Source: Coprococcus phoceensis
GTDB taxonomy: Bacteria > Bacillota > Clostridia > Lachnospirales > Lachnospiraceae
Direction: 5' to 3'
DNA: 64,000 bases
Assembly (NCBI RefSeq): GCF_900104635.1
Contig: NZ_FNWC01000007.1
Location: 1,649,421 to 1,713,420 of the forward strand
The notes beneath the pieces are model-generated. The model was not told where the DNA came from and made no database searches. It worked only from the letters and a program-made list of their open reading frames with translations. Below are positions 60,049-64,000 of the stretch, piece by piece (position 1 is the stretch's first letter; every line of letters starts with the position of its first letter). The position numbers were made by a program, and so were the translations under genes.

Positions 60049-60340
60049 ACCAATCGGCACAGACCGTGAAGGAAACGAAATACAGCTTTTTGACATCATA
60101 GAAGCTGACGATGATGATGCACAGACAAAGGTTGCTCTCAAAGAGGATATTAAAATGCTCTACACAAAAGTTGAATCTGAACTTTCACCTCGCGAGCGGC
60201 TTGTTTTGAAAATGCGATACGGTCTCTACGACGAGGAAGAATATACACAGCGGGAAATCGCCGCTCAGCTTGGTATTTCTCGTTCCTATGTGTCTCGTAT
60301 TGAAAAAAGTGCAATAGAAAAACTGCGGGAATTTTTTTAG
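59987..60340 (+). CDS. sigK: Sporulation sigma factor SigK, 3' part
   Basis: About 117 codons from the junction to the stop. It continues SigK: NEILMMLRSKKKVSKEISLY, EPIGTDREGNEIQLFDI (region 3), then region 4 with ELSPRERLVLKMRYGLYDEE, EEYTQREIAAQLGISRSYVS and RIEKSAIEKLREFF. No start codon or ribosome binding site suits it; it can only be made after excision joins it to 28,126-28,391. The joined protein is 205 residues. SigK directs late mother-cell genes for spore coat and cortex. Confidence 0.95.
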   Translation, partial: NEILMMLRSKKKVSKEISLYEPIGTDREGNEIQLFDIIEADDDDAQTKVALKEDIKMLYTKVESELSPRERLVLKMRYGLYDEEEYTQREIAAQLGISRSYVSRIEKSAIEKLREFF

Positions 60341-60352
60341 AATCCCGCAGTT
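60321..60352. terminator. Stem-loop at the sigK 3' end
   Basis: AACTGCGGGA and TCCCGCAGTT form a perfect 10-bp stem that includes the last sigK codons. On the minus strand TTTTTC follows, so it can terminate the trhP transcript; on the plus strand it would close the sigK mRNA. Confidence 0.7.
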
Positions 60353-60369
60353 CTAACTGCCACAATTTC

Positions 60370-61596
60370 TTATGGTTCACGTCGTCTTAAAATATCATAT
60401 GCATCCACTTTGATTCCCAAATCCACATACAACACCTGTTTCGGATGCGGTGCACTTTCCTGCTCCTCTCCGTCCTCTGTGAGAATCCGTTTTACAGTGA
60501 CTTCAACGTTCTCGCCATTTGGCTTCATCACCTCGATCGTCTCTCCGACAGAGAATTTATTTCTCTGTTCAATCCGATAGGTTCCCTCTTTTTCTTCTCC
60601 GATAATACCAAGATAGGTATATTCCTTCACATAGGTATTGCTGTCATAGATCTGTGTTGTCTCATCCGGCTTTCCAAAGAAAAATCCGGTAGTAAACTGA
60701 CGGTATGTGCAATTAGATATCTGTTCCAAATACCATGGCATATTCTCTTCGTAAAGTTTCGGATCTTTTTGATAATCGTCAATTGCCTTACGGTATGTCC
60801 TTGCAACAGTCGCCACATAAAGCGCTGTCTTCATACGACCTTCAATTTTCAGGCTGTCAATTCCAGATTCTAAAAGTTCCGGAATATGCTCGATCATGCA
60901 CAAATCTTTCGAGTTAAAAATATAAGTGCCTCTTTCATTTTCAAATACCGGCATCACTTCGCCCGGTCTTGTCTCCTCTACGATTGAATATTTCCATCGA
61001 CACGGATGTGTGCATGCTCCTCGGTTCGCATCTCTTCCGACCATAAAATTACTCAGAAGGCAGCGTCCTGAATAAGAAATACACATTGCACCATGTACAA
61101 ATGTCTCAATCTCCAGATCATCCGGAATATTTGCACGGATCTCTCTGATCTCCTCCAAAGACAATTCTCTCGCTGTAACCACACGGGTTGCGCCAAGCTT
61201 ATGCCAAAAATTAAATGTACCGTAATTTGTGTTATTCGCCTGCGTGCTGATATGACGCTCTATCTCCGGACAAATCTCGCCCGCAATCTCAAAAATTGCA
61301 GGATCTGCGATAATGAGCGCGTCCGGTTTGATTTCTTTCAATTCTTGAAAATATTCCCTCACGCCTTCCAAATCATCATTGTGAGCTAAAATATTTGCAG
61401 TCACGTACACTTTCACATCATGCTCATGGGCAAATGCGATTCCCTCCCGCATATCTTCCATCGAAAAGTTCTTTGCTTTTGCCCGAAGTCCAAATGCCTC
61501 TCCTCCAATATATACCGCATCGGCTCCAAACATAACTGCTGTTTTCAATACTTCCAGACTGCTTGCCGGAATTAATAATTCAGGATGTCTTGCCAT
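60370..61596 (-). CDS. trhP: U32 peptidase-family tRNA hydroxylation protein TrhP (YrrO-like)
   Basis: 408 residues. It opens RHPELLIPASSLEVLKTAVM then FGADAVYIGGEAFGLRAKAK, with 'FVHGAMCISYSGRCLLSNFM', RDANRGACTHPCRWKYSI (cysteines for a metal cluster) and DSLKIEGRMKTALYVATVAR: the U32 signature. YrrO/TrhP with YrrN adds a hydroxyl to tRNA uridine 34 using prephenate. The methyltransferase gene just upstream (gap of three bases) is TrmR-like, which methylates that product, so the pair forms one pathway. Confidence 0.93.
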   Translation of the reverse strand: MARHPELLIPASSLEVLKTAVMFGADAVYIGGEAFGLRAKAKNFSMEDMREGIAFAHEHDVKVYVTANILAHNDDLEGVREYFQELKEIKPDALIIADPAIFEIAGEICPEIERHISTQANNTNYGTFNFWHKLGATRVVTARELSLEEIREIRANIPDDLEIETFVHGAMCISYSGRCLLSNFMVGRDANRGACTHPCRWKYSIVEETRPGEVMPVFENERGTYIFNSKDLCMIEHIPELLESGIDSLKIEGRMKTALYVATVARTYRKAIDDYQKDPKLYEENMPWYLEQISNCTYRQFTTGFFFGKPDETTQIYDSNTYVKEYTYLGIIGEEKEGTYRIEQRNKFSVGETIEVMKPNGENVEVTVKRILTEDGEEQESAPHPKQVLYVDLGIKVDAYDILRRREP

Positions 61597-61599
61597 TTT

Positions 61600-62250
61600 T
61601 TATTCCTCTCTTATCTTTGTACTAAGTGCTACTCCATCTCCCAATGGGATAATGGAAGTTTCCAATAATTTATGGTGTTTCAATTCATATAAATATTCTC
61701 TCATTCTGCTGTGGATCGTGCGATTTCTGCGTTCTACCGCAAACCGGGACTCAATGATATCTCCTTCTTGCAGCACATTGTCTGACACCAGCACACCTCC
61801 ATGTTCCAACAGACGAACCACTTCCGGCATATAATAAATGTACTGCCCTTTCGCCGCATCCATAAAAATAAAATCATACGTCTCATCAAGTGATTTTAAG
61901 ATTTCCAGTGCATCTCCCTCAAGCAGTGTGATCTGTTCTTCTTTTCCTGCTCTTTTAAAGTTCTCGCGGGCGATCGGAATCCGCTTTTCATATTTTTCGA
62001 TTGTTGTAATCTTACAATCTTCCGAAACATATTCACTCATCAAAAGTGCGGAAAATCCAACTGCTGTTCCGACCTCCAATATCCGCATCGGCTTTTTGAT
62101 CTGCAAAAGTACTTTCAAAAAGCTCTGCATCTCCTTTCGGATAATCGGCACATAAGTATCGAGCGCTTCTTTCTCTATCGTCTCCAGTATCTCACTGTTT
62201 TCCGTCTCCAGCGAATGAATAAACGTCACCATACGTTCATCTACTATCAT
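61600..62250 (-). CDS. trmR: O-methyltransferase family 3, tRNA TrmR-like
   Basis: 216 residues. SAM-binding MRILEVGTAVGFSALLMSEY, ITTIEKYEKRIPIARENFKR and metal/catalytic TYDFIFMDAAKGQYIYYMPE, VRLLEHGGVLVSDNVLQEG. This is the YrrM/TrmR type, which methylates 5-hydroxyuridine 34 of tRNA to 5-methoxyuridine. It is followed by trhP after three bases, as in B. subtilis yrrM-yrrN-yrrO. ATG precedes Ile-Val-Asp-Glu with GGAAGGTAAGGGAC upstream. Confidence 0.92.
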   Translation of the reverse strand: MIVDERMVTFIHSLETENSEILETIEKEALDTYVPIIRKEMQSFLKVLLQIKKPMRILEVGTAVGFSALLMSEYVSEDCKITTIEKYEKRIPIARENFKRAGKEEQITLLEGDALEILKSLDETYDFIFMDAAKGQYIYYMPEVVRLLEHGGVLVSDNVLQEGDIIESRFAVERRNRTIHSRMREYLYELKHHKLLETSIIPLGDGVALSTKIREE

Positions 62251-62282
62251 GTCCCTTACCTTCCTCTATTCATAACGAAACC

Positions 62283-62312
62283 AAAGACGGAGAAATCATT
62301 TTCCCCGTCTTT
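62283..62312. terminator. Stem-loop after RNase J
   Basis: AAAGACGGAGA and TCCCCGTCTTT pair (one mismatch/wobble) with an eight-base loop in the short gap between the RNase J and trmR genes. The following T-tract is weak, so read-through into trmR is possible. Confidence 0.55.
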
Positions 62313-62322
62313 CTCTCTAATT

Positions 62323-63987
62323 CTATACATCCATAATAATCGGAAGAATCATAGGTTTTCTCTTTGTCCTCTTCCATATAAATTCATTCATGGTATCACG
62401 TATCACAAGCTTAATACGGCTCCAGTCTGCATTCCGGTTCGTCAGACATTTCTCCAGTGCTTCCTGAAGAACTTGTCTTGCCTCTTCCATCAGACTCTCA
62501 GATTCTCTCACATACACAAATCCTCTGGATACAATATCCGGTCCTGCAAGAAGCTGATTCGTTCTCTTTTCTAACGTAAGAACAACGATTAAAATACCAT
62601 CTTCCGCCAGATGCTGACGATCACGTAATACGATATTTCCCACATCTCCAACGCCAAGTCCGTCGACTAAAATTGCTCCGGTGTGTACTTTATCTACAAT
62701 CTTTGCCTCTTTTTCATCTAATGCAAGCACGTCTCCGGAATGCATGATGAAAATATTTTCTTTCGGAATACCAAGGCTTTCTGCCAATTTTGCATTTGCT
62801 TTCAAATGACGATACTCTCCATGTACCGGAATTGCATATTTCGGTTTTAACAGGGAATAGATCAGCTTTAGTTCTTCCTGACAGGCATGTCCTGATACAT
62901 GGGCATCCTGGAAAATGACATCTGCCCCTTTCTGTGATAATTCATTAATCACACGTGACACTGCCTTTTCATTCCCCGGAATCGGATTAGAACTGAAAAT
63001 AACGGTATCTCCCGGCTTGATTGTCACTTTTTTATGAATGTCTGCCGCCATACGTGACAATGCAGCCATTGACTCTCCCTGGCTTCCTGTCGTGATCAAA
63101 ACTGTCTTTTCGTCCGGATAATTTTTCAGCTGGTCAATCTCGATTAATGTCTTGTCCGGAATGTGAAGATATCCAAGCTCTGACGCTGTCGAGATAATAT
63201 TGACCATACTGCGTCCTTCCACAACTACTTTTCTGTCGTACTTATATGCAGAGTTAATAATCTGCTGTACTCGGTCTACATTGGACGCAAATGTCGCAAT
63301 AATAATTCTTGTATTACGGTGTTCCGCAAATATCTGATCAAATGTCTTTCCAACTGTCCGCTCAGACATCGTAAATCCCGGTCTCTCTGCATTCGTACTG
63401 TCTGACATCATCGCCAAAACACCTTTTTTACCAATCTCTGCAAATCTCTGCAGATCAATGGCATCGCCAAATACCGGTGTGTAATCTACCTTAAAGTCAC
63501 CTGTGTGTACTACAGTTCCCGCCGGCGAATAAATTGCAAGCGCTGCCGCATCCTGAATACTGTGGTTCGTACGGATAAATTCAATACGAAACTGTCCTAA
63601 ATTAATCGACTGTCCGTGACGCACTACTTTTCGTCTTGTACTGCGAAGCAGATTATGCTCTTTTAATTTATTTTCAATAATCCCCATTGTCAGCTTTGTC
63701 GCATAAATCGGGAGATTCATATCCTTCAATACATACGGAAGAGAGCCAATATGATCCTCATGTCCATGTGTGATAACAAATCCTTTTACTTTTTTAATAT
63801 TGTCTCTTAAATAAGTGATATCCGGAATCACAAGATCGATTCCAAGCATATCATCTTCCGGGAATGCCAATCCGCAATCCACTACTATAATACTGTCCTC
63901 ATATTCAAAGGCAGTAATATTCATTCCAATCTGCTCTAATCCGCCGAGTGGAATAATTTTCAATTTTGAGTTACTTTCTTTTTTCAA
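62323..63987 (-). CDS. rnj: Ribonuclease J
   Basis: 554 residues, full length. Metallo-beta-lactamase core: LKIIPLGGLEQIGMNITAFE, the metal motif VITHGHEDHIGSLPYVL, AVAS-type TGDFKVDYTPV and 'MSDSTNAERPGFTMSE'. Beta-CASP part: TFASNVDRVQQIINSAYKYD, LITTGSQGESMAALSRMA, 'FQDAHVSGHACQEELKL', AIPVHGEYRHL. RNase J is the main 5'-3' exonuclease/endonuclease for mRNA in Firmicutes. TGGAGGTGTAA stands before the ATG at the window edge. Confidence 0.97.
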   Translation of the reverse strand: MKKESNSKLKIIPLGGLEQIGMNITAFEYEDSIIVVDCGLAFPEDDMLGIDLVIPDITYLRDNIKKVKGFVITHGHEDHIGSLPYVLKDMNLPIYATKLTMGIIENKLKEHNLLRSTRRKVVRHGQSINLGQFRIEFIRTNHSIQDAAALAIYSPAGTVVHTGDFKVDYTPVFGDAIDLQRFAEIGKKGVLAMMSDSTNAERPGFTMSERTVGKTFDQIFAEHRNTRIIIATFASNVDRVQQIINSAYKYDRKVVVEGRSMVNIISTASELGYLHIPDKTLIEIDQLKNYPDEKTVLITTGSQGESMAALSRMAADIHKKVTIKPGDTVIFSSNPIPGNEKAVSRVINELSQKGADVIFQDAHVSGHACQEELKLIYSLLKPKYAIPVHGEYRHLKANAKLAESLGIPKENIFIMHSGDVLALDEKEAKIVDKVHTGAILVDGLGVGDVGNIVLRDRQHLAEDGILIVVLTLEKRTNQLLAGPDIVSRGFVYVRESESLMEEARQVLQEALEKCLTNRNADWSRIKLVIRDTMNEFIWKRTKRKPMILPIIMDV

Positions 63988-64000
63988 ATTTACACCTCCA

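Overview
The window looks like a chromosome segment of an anaerobic, spore-forming gut Firmicute, most likely a Lachnospiraceae member (Blautia/Mediterraneibacter/Dorea type). The basis is the core genes: groES-groEL under a CIRCE operator, codY, topA, dprA, a comM-type gene, a mother-cell sigma factor sigK, the trmR-trhP tRNA-modification pair and RNase J. The family assignment is inference from gene content; no database search was possible.

Layout. (1) About 1-19,790 is part of a siphovirus-type prophage, all on the minus strand. Read in the direction of transcription, it runs from a small HTH gene through an early/replication module to an HNH-terminase-portal-capsid-tail block. The early module holds a frameshifted PAPS-reductase gene, a tRNA, a diversified C-type-lectin-like protein, SSB, an HUH Rep, VRR-NUC, ParA and ParB. 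The block is cut by the window edge inside the tape measure gene; integrase and lysis genes are not seen. (2) 19,840-27,914 is chromosomal core. (3) At 28,126 the sigK gene starts, but it breaks off after codon 88. Its missing 3' half lies 31.6 kb away at 59,987-60,340. (4) The intervening 28,392-59,988 is a skin-like sigK-interrupting element that ends in a large serine recombinase. (5) 60,370-63,987 is core again.

The interrupting element is the main discovery. It is not a phage remnant like the Bacillus subtilis skin. It has three parts: a regulatory/STAND ATPase end (28.4-32.5 kb); a complete plasmid-type module with ParM, ParR-like protein, RepA_N-type initiator carrying four 23-bp iterons, DnaC-like loader, DUF3847 protein and MobA/MobL relaxase (32.7-37.9 kb); and an 18-kb carbohydrate uptake and catabolism cluster with its own DeoR regulator (39-58 kb). 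Excision would rebuild a 205-codon, pro-sequence-free SigK. It would also release a 31,597-bp circle that has its own replication, partition and transfer genes and a nutrient operon. In that circle the recombinase reading frame runs in frame into the HTH gene at the other end, giving one predicted 814-residue product.

In the prophage, the second striking feature is the gene at 15,907-17,055. Its C-terminus has the pattern of a diversity-generating retroelement variable region and is followed by a short GC-rich hairpin. The variable region carries a frameshift. No reverse transcriptase or template repeat is inside the window. Other notable items are a CCCAAAT slippery heptamer in the tail chaperone genes, a G7 tract that breaks the PAPS-reductase-like gene, and an SfsA-carbohydrate-binding-module chimera inside the sigK element.
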